64,000 nucleotides of DNA, from contig NZ_JALJVY010000003.1 of NCBI RefSeq assembly GCF_024168485.1, forward strand, positions 186,001 to 250,000. The letters run 5' to 3'. Below, piece by piece: positions 53,769 through 63,177 of this stretch. The notes under the pieces are model-generated. The model was given only the letters and a program-made list of their open reading frames with translations, did no database searches and was not told the DNA's origin. Source of the DNA: Sphingobium sp. OAS761. Its GTDB lineage: Bacteria > Pseudomonadota > Alphaproteobacteria > Sphingomonadales > Sphingomonadaceae. Each line of letters begins with the position of its first letter. The stretch's first letter is position 1. The translations under genes were made by a program, and so were the position numbers.

Positions 53769-55217
53769 TCAGGCGGCTGCGCGCTCGCCCGCCGCCCTGG
53801 CTTTCGCCTTCAGGTAGCGGTGCATATGTTCCGTCACGTCGCGGCCGTCGCGGATCGCCCAGACGACCAGGCTCGCGCCGCGCACGATGTCGCCCGCCGC
53901 GAACACGCCGTCCATGCTGGTCATCATCGTCTTGTGATCGACGCGCAGCGTGCCCCAGCGAGTGACGGACAGGTCCTCGGCACCGAACAGTTTCGGCAGT
54001 TCCTCGGGATCATAACCGAGCGCCTTGATGACGAGATCGGCGTCCAGCGTGAATTCGCTGCCCGGATCGGGTTCGGGCGCACGGCGCCCCGAAGCGTCGG
54101 GCGCGCCCAGGCGCATCTTCGTCACCTTGACGCCGGTCACCGCTTCGGTGCCTTCGAACGCCACCGGAGCGGAGAGCCAGACGAACTCGACGCCTTCCTC
54201 CTCGGCATTGGCGACCTCGCGCTGCGATCCGGGCATGTTCTGCCGGTCGCGGCGATAGAGACACTTCACCGACCTGGCGCCCTGCCGGATCGCGGTGCGC
54301 ACGCAGTCCATGGCGGTGTCGCCGCCGCCGATGACGACGACATTCTTGCCGGTCGCCAGCAGCGTGCCGTCCTCATGTTCGGGCACCGCGTCGCCGAAAC
54401 CGGCGCGATTGGAGGCGGTGAGATAGTCGAGCGCCTTGACCACACCCGGCGCGCCGACGCCGGGGGCGCGGATGTCGCGCGGCTTGTAGACGCCGGTCGC
54501 GATCAGGATGGCGTCATGCTTCTCGCGCAACTGTTCCATGGTCGCGTCGCGACCGACCTCGAACCCTTCATGGAAGACGATGCCGCCGTCCTTGAGCCGC
54601 TGGACGCGGCGCATGACCACGTCCTTTTCCAGCTTGAAGCCGGGAATGCCGTAGGTCAGCAGGCCGCCCGCCCGGTCATGCCGGTCATAGACATGCACGT
54701 CATAGCCCGCGACGCGGAGATATTCGGCGGTGGTCAGGCCTGCCGGACCCGCGCCGATCACACCCACGGACTGGCCGATCGGCGCACCGGGAACCAAGGG
54801 TTCGACCCAGCCTTCCTTCCAGGCGGTATCCGTGATGTATTTTTCCACGCTACCGATGGTGACAGCGCCGTGGCCGGAAAATTCGATGACGCAATTGCCT
54901 TCGCACAGGCGGTCCTGCGGGCAGATGCGGCCGCAGATTTCGGGCATGGTGCTGGTCAGGTTCGACAGTTCATAGGCTTCGCGCAGGCGCCCCTCTGCAG
55001 TCAGGCGCAGCCAGTCGGGAATATGGTTGTGCAAGGGGCAATGGGTCGAACAATAGGGCACGCCGCATTGTGAACAGCGCGACGCCTGTTCCTCCGCCTT
55101 GTCCAGGATGAAGCTGCGGCTGATTTCCAGGAAATCGTCGGCGCGATCCTGCGCCGCGCGCTTTTCGGGATAGGCCTGCCCGGTCGCCACGAATTTCAGC
55201 ATCGGATTGTCAGCCAT
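53769..55217 (-). CDS. gltD: Glutamate synthase (NADPH) small subunit
   Basis: The 482-residue protein has the N-terminal Fe-S cysteines (ASRCSQCGVPYCSTHCPLHNHIPDW and CGRICPQDRLCEGNCV), an FAD-binding GXGXXG (GVIGAGPAGLTTAEYLR) and an NADPH-binding site (NVVVIGGGDTAMDCVRTA). It feeds electrons from NADPH to GltB. ATG 55217 gives MADNPMLKFVATGQAYPEKR, the usual start; the longer frame crosses a terminator-like hairpin. It precedes gltB on the same strand. Confidence 0.97.
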   Translation of the reverse strand: MADNPMLKFVATGQAYPEKRAAQDRADDFLEISRSFILDKAEEQASRCSQCGVPYCSTHCPLHNHIPDWLRLTAEGRLREAYELSNLTSTMPEICGRICPQDRLCEGNCVIEFSGHGAVTIGSVEKYITDTAWKEGWVEPLVPGAPIGQSVGVIGAGPAGLTTAEYLRVAGYDVHVYDRHDRAGGLLTYGIPGFKLEKDVVMRRVQRLKDGGIVFHEGFEVGRDATMEQLREKHDAILIATGVYKPRDIRAPGVGAPGVVKALDYLTASNRAGFGDAVPEHEDGTLLATGKNVVVIGGGDTAMDCVRTAIRQGARSVKCLYRRDRQNMPGSQREVANAEEEGVEFVWLSAPVAFEGTEAVTGVKVTKMRLGAPDASGRRAPEPDPGSEFTLDADLVIKALGYDPEELPKLFGAEDLSVTRWGTLRVDHKTMMTSMDGVFAAGDIVRGASLVVWAIRDGRDVTEHMHRYLKAKARAAGERAAA

Positions 55218-55255
55218 GGAGCACCCTCTGTTGGACCAAGAAGGGCGCCATAGCA

Positions 55256-55278
55256 GAAAAACCCGCGGAGTCACGCGG
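55256..55278 (-). terminator. Probable intrinsic terminator between uppP and gltD
   Basis: On the minus strand CCGCG-TGACTC-CGCGG is followed by GTTTTT. The 5-bp GC stem and U-tract lie about 100 nt after the uppP stop and 40 nt before the gltD start, separating the two units. The short stem keeps the call tentative. Confidence 0.5.
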
Positions 55279-55381
55279 ATTCCGACATTTAAGACAGTGA
55301 ATATGACCTAAATTATCGGTCTTTTCGGCGGTGCGGCGAAATTTCTGTAATAATCTTTCAAATATTATGACCGTACCGGTC

Positions 55382-56191
55382 CTATCTTAAGGTCAGCCAG
55401 ATCAGGGCGCCCGCCCCCGCGACGATTCGGTACCATGCGAAGGGAGCAAATCCATGCCGCGATACCAGCCCGACGAAAATTTTGATGACCGCGACCGCAA
55501 CCACGAAGGAGACCACGAAACCCAGGGCGATACTGTCCCAGCCAACGGCCGCGCTGGTGATCCGGTCGCCCTTCTTGAGCAATTCCAGGGTCGTCGCGCC
55601 CAGCATGGTCGGAATGGCGAGGAAGAAGCTGAATTCGGCCGCCGTGCGTCGCTCCACCCCCAGCGTCAGGGCGCCCATGATGGTCGCACCCGACCGGCTG
55701 ACACCAGGGATCATGGCGAGGCACTGGACCAGGCCGATACCGATGACTCGGGTCATGGGAATATCGGCGATGCCGTGAAAGCGGTCGGTCTTCACCATTC
55801 GTTCTATCGCCAGGATCGCAACACCGCCCACGATCAGCGCCCAGGCGACGACCTTCGGCGCACCAAGCAGTATTTCGACATAGTCGTGCAGCGCCAGGCC
55901 GATGATGGCGGCCGGAATGAACGCGACGACCAGATTGCGCAGGAAGCGCCAGCTGACCGCCTCGCGCCGAAGCAGGCCCATCGCAACCGCCCAGAAGGTG
56001 CGCCAATAGAGGACGACCACGGCCATGATCGCGCCGAGCTGGATCACCACGTTGAACATCGCCCAGGTCGCGGCGTCATAGCCAAGCAATTCGCTCGCCA
56101 GGATAAGGTGGCCGGTCGAGGAAACGGGGAGAAATTCGGTCAGCCCCTCGACAATGCCCAGCAGGATGACGGTCAGATAATGGAGGTCCAT
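55382..56191 (-). CDS. uppP: Undecaprenyl-diphosphatase UppP (BacA)
   Basis: The 269-residue membrane enzyme has both UppP signatures: GIVEGLTEFLPVSSTGHLIL near residues 12-31 and CLAMIPGVSRSGATIMGAL further on, with about eight membrane helices. It dephosphorylates undecaprenyl diphosphate to recycle the lipid carrier for peptidoglycan and other envelope polymers. The start MDLHYLTVILLGIVEG at 56191 is preferred; AGGAG lies upstream. It is 94 bp downstream of the NDUFA9-like gene. Confidence 0.96.
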   Translation of the reverse strand: MDLHYLTVILLGIVEGLTEFLPVSSTGHLILASELLGYDAATWAMFNVVIQLGAIMAVVVLYWRTFWAVAMGLLRREAVSWRFLRNLVVAFIPAAIIGLALHDYVEILLGAPKVVAWALIVGGVAILAIERMVKTDRFHGIADIPMTRVIGIGLVQCLAMIPGVSRSGATIMGALTLGVERRTAAEFSFFLAIPTMLGATTLELLKKGDRITSAAVGWDSIALGFVVSFVVAVAVIKIFVGLVSRHGFAPFAWYRIVAGAGALIWLTLR

Positions 56192-56284
56192 GCGGCCCGC
56201 TCCTGAAAGAAAATCCGGAGGACGGAATGATCCGCCACTGGGGGACACTCCCGGTGCCCGGGAACACCCTCGTCGCTTGCCGGG

Positions 56285-57211
56285 TCAGGCCTTTGCGCGA
56301 CCGGCGAAACGGCCGTGCCGACGATAGCGTACCATCCATTTCTCGGCGACCGCCGCCATCGGCGTCGGCGCGACGCCCAGAGCCACAAGACCCGGGGCAC
56401 CGGACGCGGCGACATTGTCGCGACCTAGCATGGCGAGCTGATCGCGAGTGATGGGACCGCCCGGCAGCATAGCGAGCAGCGAGGCGATACCGGCCGGCAC
56501 ATCGACGAGCGCACGGTCGCGGCCGATCGCCCGGGCGATCCAGCCGTTGATCTCCTTCATGCTCATGACCTGTGGTCCGGCCAGTTCGTAAATCTTGCCG
56601 CCATGCGCATCCGGCGCGGTCGCCGCGTTGGCGATCGCAGCGGCAACGTCGGACACGTAGACTGGCTGGAACTTGGTCGCGCCGCTGATCACCGGCACAA
56701 CCGGCGCCATGCGGATGATCTCCGCGAAACGATTGAGAAACTGGTCCTCCGGCCCGAAGATGATGGACGGCCGCAAGATCGTGGCGGCGGGGAACGCGGC
56801 ACGGACAGCCGCCTCGCCCGCGGCCTTGGACCGGCCGTAGGCGGACGGGCTTTCCGGGTCCGCGCCGATGGCCGACACATGAACCAGCGCCTTCGCGCCG
56901 GCTGCGGCGGCCGCCTGCGCCACATTGGCGGCGCCCCGATGCTGGATGGCATCGAAATCGCCGGACAGGACGCCGACCAGATTGATGACGATGTTGCTAC
57001 CCTCGACCGCGCGGGCCACGCTGTCGGGCCGGCGAAGGTCGGCTGCGACGAACTGAGTCTGGCCCAGACCGCCGAGCGGCTTGATCCGCATCGCCGCCTG
57101 AACATCACGCTGGGCAACGCGCACCCGGGCGCCCCGCGCCATCATCTCCTGCGCAACCTGACGGCCCAGAAAGCCGCCGCCGCCGAACACCGTAACCAGA
57201 TCGTCCTTCAT
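56285..57211 (-). CDS. NDUFA9-like NAD(P)-binding SDR protein
   Basis: The 308-residue atypical short-chain dehydrogenase has the nucleotide motif VFGGGGFLGRQV (8-19), VINLVGVLSG, HVSAIGADPESPSAYGRSKAAGE with a Tyr-x-x-x-Lys-like segment, and RPSIIFGPEDQFLNRFAE. This is the complex I 39-kDa (NDUFA9) family, which in alphaproteobacteria is thought to associate with NADH dehydrogenase or quinone metabolism. No nuo genes are nearby. It stands upstream of uppP on the same strand. Confidence 0.9.
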   Translation of the reverse strand: MKDDLVTVFGGGGFLGRQVAQEMMARGARVRVAQRDVQAAMRIKPLGGLGQTQFVAADLRRPDSVARAVEGSNIVINLVGVLSGDFDAIQHRGAANVAQAAAAAGAKALVHVSAIGADPESPSAYGRSKAAGEAAVRAAFPAATILRPSIIFGPEDQFLNRFAEIIRMAPVVPVISGATKFQPVYVSDVAAAIANAATAPDAHGGKIYELAGPQVMSMKEINGWIARAIGRDRALVDVPAGIASLLAMLPGGPITRDQLAMLGRDNVAASGAPGLVALGVAPTPMAAVAEKWMVRYRRHGRFAGRAKA

Positions 57212-57311
57212 CTCGCGCGTCCCATATCTGCAGTAGGGTCACCGACCCCGCCCGTTCCCTTGCAACAGCCACCGCCGCCTGACAACCGCCCGGCGCGCCG
57301 ATAGTTCGATT

Positions 57312-57890
57312 TTACCCGATCCAGCCGCGAAGCCCCGCGATCATCCACAGGCCCAGCAGCAGGAACAGCAGCGCCGCGCCCAGTTGCAGCGCACGCATCG
57401 GCACACGCCGCGCCAGACCTTCGCCGAACAGGACAGCCGGCACGTTGGCGATCATCATGCCCAGCGTCGTCCCCATGGTGACCAGCAGCACATTGTCGAA
57501 GCGCGCGCCCAGCGCCACGGTCGCGACCTGCGTCTTGTCACCCATCTCGACCAGGAAGAAGGCGATCAACGTGGTCACGAATACGCCCGCCCCTGACGGC
57601 GCGCGGAGCGGTTCGTCCTCGTCGATCTTGTCGGGGACCAGCGTCCATGCGGCCATGGCGATGAAGGACAGGGCGACGGCGTAACGGAACCAGGGCTGCG
57701 TCAATATGCCCGCGATCGAATGGCCGACCAGCGCGGCCAGGAAATGATTGGCCACGGTCGCCGCGAAAATTCCCAGGATGATGGGGACCGGCTTGCGAAA
57801 GCGGGTGGCGAGCAACATGGCCAGCAACTGCGTCTTGTCCCCCATCTCCGCGAGGGCGACGAGAGCGGTAGAAGTAAGCAATGTTTCCAT
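57312..57890 (-). CDS. mneA: TMEM165/GDT1-family Mn2+ exporter
   Basis: A 192-residue membrane protein with the two hallmark repeats, ALAEMGDKTQLLAMLLA near residue 12 and FFLVEMGDKTQVATVAL in the second half, and six helices. Bacterial members (MneA) export manganese and related ions. Two adjacent ATGs (57893 and 57890) are possible starts. The leader (57894-58060) has a GGCGAGACC stretch like loop L3 of Mn riboswitches, but the other conserved loop was not found. Confidence 0.92.
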   Translation of the reverse strand: METLLTSTALVALAEMGDKTQLLAMLLATRFRKPVPIILGIFAATVANHFLAALVGHSIAGILTQPWFRYAVALSFIAMAAWTLVPDKIDEDEPLRAPSGAGVFVTTLIAFFLVEMGDKTQVATVALGARFDNVLLVTMGTTLGMMIANVPAVLFGEGLARRVPMRALQLGAALLFLLLGLWMIAGLRGWIG

Positions 57891-58135
57891 CATGCATTCC
57901 GGGGCCGGGCGTAGAATGGAAAGGCAATGCCACCGTCCCCTTCCGCCCGGCCGGACCTGAAGAAGCCGATGCCATTGGTCTCGCCTGAAACGGCCCTGAA
58001 ACAAAGGTCCGCATCCCGTTCGCCACGACCTCTCGGTCAAATATGTTGACGAACGGACCATTCCGCGACGGAATGGCTGGCTACTCCCCGGATGACATGG
58101 CAGGCTTTAGGTGAGGCATTCCGGGAAGGCAAGCC

Positions 58136-58552
58136 ATGGGGGCATCGGGCAACAAGACCACGCAGACGGATGCAGATGTCGACATGTTCCTCGCAAGTGT
58201 CGCGCCGTCCGAAAGAGCCGCCGACGCCCGCGTCGTCGTCGCGCTGATGGCGCGTCTTTCCGGACAAGCGCCGCGCCTGTGGGGGCCGTCCATCATCGGG
58301 TTCGGCAGCTACCATTACCGGTATGAAAGCGGCCGCGAGGGCGAATCGATGCGGATCGGCTTTGCCCCGCGCAAGGCCGAACTGGTGCTCTATCTGGCCG
58401 GTGTCGCCGACGACGATTGTGCATCGCTCGGCCCACACAGGCGGGGCAAGGGATGCCTGTATGTGAAACGCCTCGCCGCGATCGACATGGTGGTCCTGGA
58501 GCGGCTGATCGTCCTCAGTCTCGACCATATGAAAGGGAAATATCCAGAATGA
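58136..58552 (+). CDS. DUF1801 domain protein
   Basis: The 138-residue protein shows the DUF1801 (YdhG-like) pattern: an N-terminal helical part (VDMFLASVAPSERAADARVV), GPSIIGFGSYHYRYESGREG, IGFAPRKAELVLYL, and a C-terminal GCLYVKRLAAIDMVVLERLI. Function of the fold is not established, though some members relate to iron-chaperone frataxin-like proteins. The stop overlaps the amidase start (ATGA), so the genes are coupled. It is divergent from the Mn exporter. Confidence 0.87.
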   Translation: MGASGNKTTQTDADVDMFLASVAPSERAADARVVVALMARLSGQAPRLWGPSIIGFGSYHYRYESGREGESMRIGFAPRKAELVLYLAGVADDDCASLGPHRRGKGCLYVKRLAAIDMVVLERLIVLSLDHMKGKYPE

Positions 58553-60129
58553 TCGTCCGCGCGCTTGTGTGTGCCGCGCTGTTGCTGGCGATACCGCCCG
58601 CGCATGCCAAAACAGCGGAGGATTGGACCATCGCATCGCTTTCGGCGGACCTCGCGTCCGGCCGGGCCACCAGCGAGCGGGCGGTGCGTGCCTATCTCGC
58701 CCGGATCAGGGCCATGAACCATGCCGGGCCGCGGCTCAACGCCGTGATTGCGATCGCGCCCGACGCGGTCGCCCAGGCACGCAGGCTGGACGCCGAACGG
58801 CGCGCCGGAACACTGCGCGGGCCTCTCCATGGCATCCCGGTCCTGATCAAGGACAATGTCGAGGTGGCTGGCATGCCGACGACGGCCGGGTCGCTGGCAC
58901 TGGCGCGCAACGACGCGGGCCGCGACGCCCCGCTGGTTGCCGCCCTGCGGGCCAAGGGCGCGATCATCCTGGGGAAGACCAACCTGTCCGAATGGGCCAA
59001 TTTCCGGTCGGAACGGTCGATGAGCGGCTGGAGCGCGGTGGGCGGCCTGACGCGCAATCCCTATGCGCTGGACCGCACGACGTGCGGATCGTCCAGCGGA
59101 TCGGGCGCGGCCGTCGCCGCTGGATTCGCGCCCGCCGCCATCGGGACGGAAACCAACGGGTCGATCATCTGCCCGTCATCGATGACCGGGCTGGTGGGAC
59201 TTAAGCCCACGGTCGGCCTCATCCCGCGCACCCATGTCGTGCCGATCAGCCACAGCCAGGACACCGCCGGTCCGATGGCACGCAGCGTGCGCGACGTCGC
59301 CATGCTGCTGTCCGCGCTGATCGCCAGCGATCCGGCCGACGCGGCAACGGCGGACGCGATGACCCATGCCCGCGACTATGCCGCGGCGCTCGACCCCGCC
59401 GCCGTCAAGGCCATGCGTATCGGAGTGCTGCGCGGCGGCAGCCAGCCGGCGCTGCTCGCGCGGTTCGATGCCGCGCTTGCCGTGCTGAAACGCGCCGGCG
59501 CGACGCTGATCGACGTCAAAAGGCCGCCGATGGAGGGGATGTCGGCCGCGAGTTACGAGGTGCTGCAATATGAGTTCAGGGCGGATGTCGACGCCTATCT
59601 CGCCTCGACCCGCCCGGATCAGGTAGCGACGCGCGACCTTGCCGGACTGATCGCCTTCAACGATGCGCACGAGGCCCGGGAAATGCCGCTGTTCGGGCAG
59701 GATATCTTCCAGATGGCGCTGGCGAAGGGGGGGCTGAACGATCCCGCTTATCGGGCGGCGCGCGAAAAGTCGTTGCGACTGGCGGGGAAGGAGGGGATCG
59801 ACGCGATGCTGACGGACAACCGCGTCGACCTGCTGGTGACCATCAGCTACGGTCCGGCCTGGCCGTCCGACACGGTGTGGGGCGATCAATATGAAGGACC
59901 CGGCGGCTCCACCGGCCCGGCTGCGGTCGCGGGCTACCCGCACCTGACCGTTCCGATGGGCCTGGTGCGCGGACTGCCGGTTGGTCTGAGCTTCATCGGC
60001 CCGGCCTATGGAGAGCAACGGCTGCTGGATGCGGGCCTCGCCTTCGAACAGGGCGCGAACCTCCATCTGCGTCCCGACTTCCGTCCCACCGACGACGCCG
60101 GCCCGGAACTGGAGCCGGCGACGCAGTGA
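58549..60129 (+). CDS. Exported amidase-signature hydrolase
   Basis: The 526-residue protein has a signal peptide (residues 1-20, cleavage after AHA) and the amidase-signature triad: K101 in PVLIKDNVEVAG, the cis-serine in TTCGSSSGSGAAVA (about 182) and nucleophile S205 in GTETNGSIICPSS. The conserved GLVGLKPTVGLIPR and SQDTAGPMARSVRD follow. It likely hydrolyses amides in the periplasm; the substrate is unknown. The ATG at 58549 overlaps the DUF1801 stop. Confidence 0.92.
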   Translation: MIVRALVCAALLLAIPPAHAKTAEDWTIASLSADLASGRATSERAVRAYLARIRAMNHAGPRLNAVIAIAPDAVAQARRLDAERRAGTLRGPLHGIPVLIKDNVEVAGMPTTAGSLALARNDAGRDAPLVAALRAKGAIILGKTNLSEWANFRSERSMSGWSAVGGLTRNPYALDRTTCGSSSGSGAAVAAGFAPAAIGTETNGSIICPSSMTGLVGLKPTVGLIPRTHVVPISHSQDTAGPMARSVRDVAMLLSALIASDPADAATADAMTHARDYAAALDPAAVKAMRIGVLRGGSQPALLARFDAALAVLKRAGATLIDVKRPPMEGMSAASYEVLQYEFRADVDAYLASTRPDQVATRDLAGLIAFNDAHEAREMPLFGQDIFQMALAKGGLNDPAYRAAREKSLRLAGKEGIDAMLTDNRVDLLVTISYGPAWPSDTVWGDQYEGPGGSTGPAAVAGYPHLTVPMGLVRGLPVGLSFIGPAYGEQRLLDAGLAFEQGANLHLRPDFRPTDDAGPELEPATQ

Positions 60130-60139
60130 GCCGTGACGG

Positions 60140-61591
60140 TCACTCCACTCCGCTGGTCAGGGCGCGGGTTTCCTCCGCCTGCGGATCGCGCGCCATCACG
60201 TCCAGCGGTTCCAGCGCGTCGATGTCCTTGCCGCCGGTTTCGATGTCCAGGTCGCGGAACTTGCGCCCGGTCGAGAGGACCCGCGTTTCGAAGCTGCCGA
60301 TGAAATTATTATAGTGGGACACAGCGTTGCTGAGGCCGGAGCCGAGCTTCTTGAGATGGCCTGCCGCGACAGCCAGCCGTTCGTAGAGTTCCTTGCCAAG
60401 CTGACCGACTTGCTGCGCCTGTTCCTGCACCCTGGCCTGCCGCCAGTGGCCAGCTAGCGTGCGGGCAAGCGGCAGGAACGTCGCCGGGCCGCAGATGATG
60501 ACCCGGTTGCGCGCCGCCCGTTCCCACAAATCCATGTCCGCTTCCAGCGCGGCGGTGACAAAATTGTCGCCCGGTATGTACATGATGACGAAATCGGGCG
60601 CCTTGGCGAACTGTTCCCAATAGGCCTTGCGTCCCAGCGCGTCGGCATGGGTGCGCACGGCGCGGGCATGATCGGCCAGATGCCGTTCGCGCAATGCCGG
60701 GTCGACCTGGTCCACGGCGTTCAGATAGGCTTCCAGCGAACATTTGACGTCGACGACAAGCTGCTGATCGCCCGGCAGGCGGATAATGAAATCAGGGCGC
60801 AGCCGGCCGTCCTCGACCGTCACCGACACTTCTTCCTGGAAATCGACATGCGGCGACAGGCCGGCGGTCTCGATCAGATTCTTGAACTGCTGCTCGCCCC
60901 AGCGGCCGCGCGTCTTGGGTGCGGCACGCAGTGCATTGATAAGCTTCGCGGTCTCGTCCCGCACCTGCCCCTGCCCCGCATGAACCTGCGCGATCGCCTC
61001 GCGCAGTTCGGCATAGCTGCCCACCCTGTCCTTTTCGACCCGGGCCAGTCCTTCCTCATAGCGTTTGAGTGTCGTTTCAACCGGGGAAAGCAGCGTCTTG
61101 AGCTGCGCCTCGCTCTTCTCGTTCGCCTGCGCGAAGCGTTCGTCGGCGCGGTCCAGAAAACGTTTCTGCGCCTCTCCCAGCAGCTTGCCGCCAATTTCGC
61201 TGAACTGGGCGGACAATTGTTCCTTTGCGTCCCTGAGCGCCGCGATCTGGGCTTCGAACGCTTCCGCCCGCGCCTGCGTGTCGGAACGGAGCGCGGCCAG
61301 ATCGCGCAAGGCAACCTCCCGCTCCGCCTGTAGCGCCTCCAGCCGCTCGCCGGCGCTGGCCTGTATCGCTTCCAGTCGGGCGATCTGCGCCCCCGCCTGC
61401 GCGACCCGCTCCTGCTCCACCGCCAGTTCGGCGATGGCGCCGTTGCGCTGAGCCATGGCAGTGTCGAGCCGGGCGGCCAGATCGGCGCGTTCGGCGACCA
61501 CAGGCGCGGTCGCTTTGCCCGCCAGAAGCCACCCGGCCGCCAGACCCGCCAGGAGCGCGACAAGGATGAAGAGGGCGGCGAAGCTGTCCAT
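60140..61591 (-). CDS. rmuC: DNA recombination protein RmuC
   Basis: The 483-residue protein has a membrane helix at about 5-24 (ALFILVALLAGLAAGWLLA), a long coiled coil to about residue 190 and the PD-(D/E)XK-like RmuC domain (LRAAPKTRGRWGEQQFKNLIETAGL, RLRPDFIIRLPGDQQLVVDVKCSLEAYL, VIMYIPGDNFVTAALEADMDLWERA). RmuC limits inversions and restricts some foreign DNA in E. coli, acting as a nuclease. ATG 61591 puts the helix at the N-terminus. Convergent with the amidase. Confidence 0.95.
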   Translation of the reverse strand: MDSFAALFILVALLAGLAAGWLLAGKATAPVVAERADLAARLDTAMAQRNGAIAELAVEQERVAQAGAQIARLEAIQASAGERLEALQAEREVALRDLAALRSDTQARAEAFEAQIAALRDAKEQLSAQFSEIGGKLLGEAQKRFLDRADERFAQANEKSEAQLKTLLSPVETTLKRYEEGLARVEKDRVGSYAELREAIAQVHAGQGQVRDETAKLINALRAAPKTRGRWGEQQFKNLIETAGLSPHVDFQEEVSVTVEDGRLRPDFIIRLPGDQQLVVDVKCSLEAYLNAVDQVDPALRERHLADHARAVRTHADALGRKAYWEQFAKAPDFVIMYIPGDNFVTAALEADMDLWERAARNRVIICGPATFLPLARTLAGHWRQARVQEQAQQVGQLGKELYERLAVAAGHLKKLGSGLSNAVSHYNNFIGSFETRVLSTGRKFRDLDIETGGKDIDALEPLDVMARDPQAEETRALTSGVE

Positions 61592-61622
61592 GCGTGATAC
61601 CTTTTTGGAACGAAACAGGAAC

Positions 61623-61838
61623 CTAGCTTTGCCGGGAGGATCCCGCAAGCCTCGCCGGCCGGCGCACGGGTTTGACCGCTATCGGTAACGATGCCTCGGT
61701 CCCGCCCGCGTTGAGGAAGAAACGCCCTCGTCCCAGGTCGTCGAATTTCGCAGGCATCAGGCCCAGGCCCCGGTCAGAAGGCTGCTTCGATCCCCGCTCG
61801 ATGGTGCCGAAGACCGGCCTTCTACAGGCATCGTTCAT
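61623..61838 (-). CDS. Possible small protein downstream of the DUF2585 gene
   Basis: A 71-residue frame, MNDACRRPVFGTIERGSKQP... with a central FDDLGRGRFFLNAGGTEASL and a basic Pro/Arg tail. It begins 31 bp after the DUF2585 stop on the same strand. The ribosome site is weak and I recognise no family, so it may be chance in GC-rich DNA. Confidence 0.35.
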   Translation of the reverse strand: MNDACRRPVFGTIERGSKQPSDRGLGLMPAKFDDLGRGRFFLNAGGTEASLPIAVKPVRRPARLAGSSRQS

Positions 61839-61869
61839 CCAGACGCGGACAGAATCGCCGAGCCGGCGG

Positions 61870-62445
61870 CTAAAGCGCCGCCTGCCAGTCGCGGATCGCG
61901 TCGACAGGCCATGTCAGCATCAGGATGTTGAGGGTCAGATTGTCCCGGATGACGGCAAGCGCAGCCAGTTCCAGCACAATGCCCAGCGCGACGCTGGCCC
62001 AAAGCGGCGCCCGCGCCGCGAACAGGAATCCCAGCGTCATCATGCCGATGTCGCTCATCGAATTGAGGATCGAATCCCCCGAATAGCCCAGCGCGATCGT
62101 CGCGGTGCGATAGCGTTCTATGATGAAGGGGGAATTTTCCAGTATTTCCCAAGCCGATTCGATCAGCACCGCGAGCGCCAGTCGCCGGCCCTGCGGTGCG
62201 CGGCGCAGCACCAATCGCGCGCCGGCATAGAAAAGCAGACCGTGGATGACGTGGCTGAGGCTGTACCAGTCGGCGATATGCTGGCTATTGCCGCTGTCGA
62301 GCGCGCCATGCCATAGCTGCACCATGCCGCAGGTGCAGATGGGCGGCCGGTTCATCAGGAACAGGATGGCACAAGTCAGTGCCGCGATGAGGATAGCCAG
62401 CAGATAGCCCCGCCGGTCCATCCTCTTGCGCGTCCGGCTCGTCAT
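61870..62445 (-). CDS. DUF2585 (UPF0314) membrane protein
   Basis: The 191-residue protein has about five hydrophobic segments and the family features [37 protein letters not shown] in pieces, [18 protein letters not shown] and [18 protein letters not shown]2585 proteins are found across alphaproteobacteria; no function is established. ATG 62445 has GGAGG nine bases upstream. Divergent from gmk, 50 bp apart. Confidence 0.93.
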   Translation of the reverse strand: MTSRTRKRMDRRGYLLAILIAALTCAILFLMNRPPICTCGMVQLWHGALDSGNSQHIADWYSLSHVIHGLLFYAGARLVLRRAPQGRRLALAVLIESAWEILENSPFIIERYRTATIALGYSGDSILNSMSDIGMMTLGFLFAARAPLWASVALGIVLELAALAVIRDNLTLNILMLTWPVDAIRDWQAAL

Positions 62446-62495
62446 CCCTTGCCTCCACCCCTTGCAAAATCGCTGTCGCGGCGCCACTAGCGGCC

Positions 62496-63161
62496 ATGGC
62501 CGACAGCAATTCCATCGAGACCCCCGACTTCAAGCGCCGCGGCGTCCTGTTCGTCCTGTCATCGCCGTCGGGCGCGGGCAAGTCCACCATCGCGCGCAAG
62601 CTGCTCGCTGCGGAAACGGATTTGTCCATGTCCGTCTCCGCCACCACCCGGCAGATGCGCCCGGGTGAGGTCGACGGCAAGGACTATCATTTCGTCGACC
62701 TGCCGGAATTTCGACGGATGGTCGCCGACCATGAATTTCTGGAATGGGCGCATGTCTTCGGCCAACGCTACGGCACGCCCCGTGCGCCGGTGGAAGCAAT
62801 GCTCAAGAGCGGCAAGGACGTGCTGTTCGACATCGACTGGCAGGGTGCGCAGCAACTGCACCAGATCGCCGGGGGCGATGTCGTCCGCGTCTTCATCCTG
62901 CCGCCCTCGATGGCGGAACTGGAACGCCGGCTACGCGGGCGGGCAACCGACAGCGAAGCGGTGATCCAGGGACGCATGGACCGCGCGGCGGGCGAGATCG
63001 CGCACTGGGATGGTTATGACTATGTGCTCTGCAACGTCGACGCGGATGAATGTTTCGAGCGTGTCCAGACCATCCTGCATGCCGAACGGATGAAGCGCAG
63101 CCGCCAGACCGGACTGATCGGCTTCATCCGCAAGCTCAGCCTCTACCATCAGGACGACTGA
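62496..63161 (+). CDS. gmk: Guanylate kinase
   Basis: The 221-residue enzyme has the P-loop [10 protein letters not shown] (22-31), the GMP-binding [34 protein letters not shown] and [14 protein letters not shown]. It phosphorylates GMP to GDP. The N-terminal 15 residues ([15 protein letters not shown]) are a usual alphaproteobacterial extension. It stands alone between divergent DUF2585 and the convergent MidA-like gene. Confidence 0.98.
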   Translation: MADSNSIETPDFKRRGVLFVLSSPSGAGKSTIARKLLAAETDLSMSVSATTRQMRPGEVDGKDYHFVDLPEFRRMVADHEFLEWAHVFGQRYGTPRAPVEAMLKSGKDVLFDIDWQGAQQLHQIAGGDVVRVFILPPSMAELERRLRGRATDSEAVIQGRMDRAAGEIAHWDGYDYVLCNVDADECFERVQTILHAERMKRSRQTGLIGFIRKLSLYHQDD

Positions 63162-63177
63162 GCCGTCCCGGGCCTTC

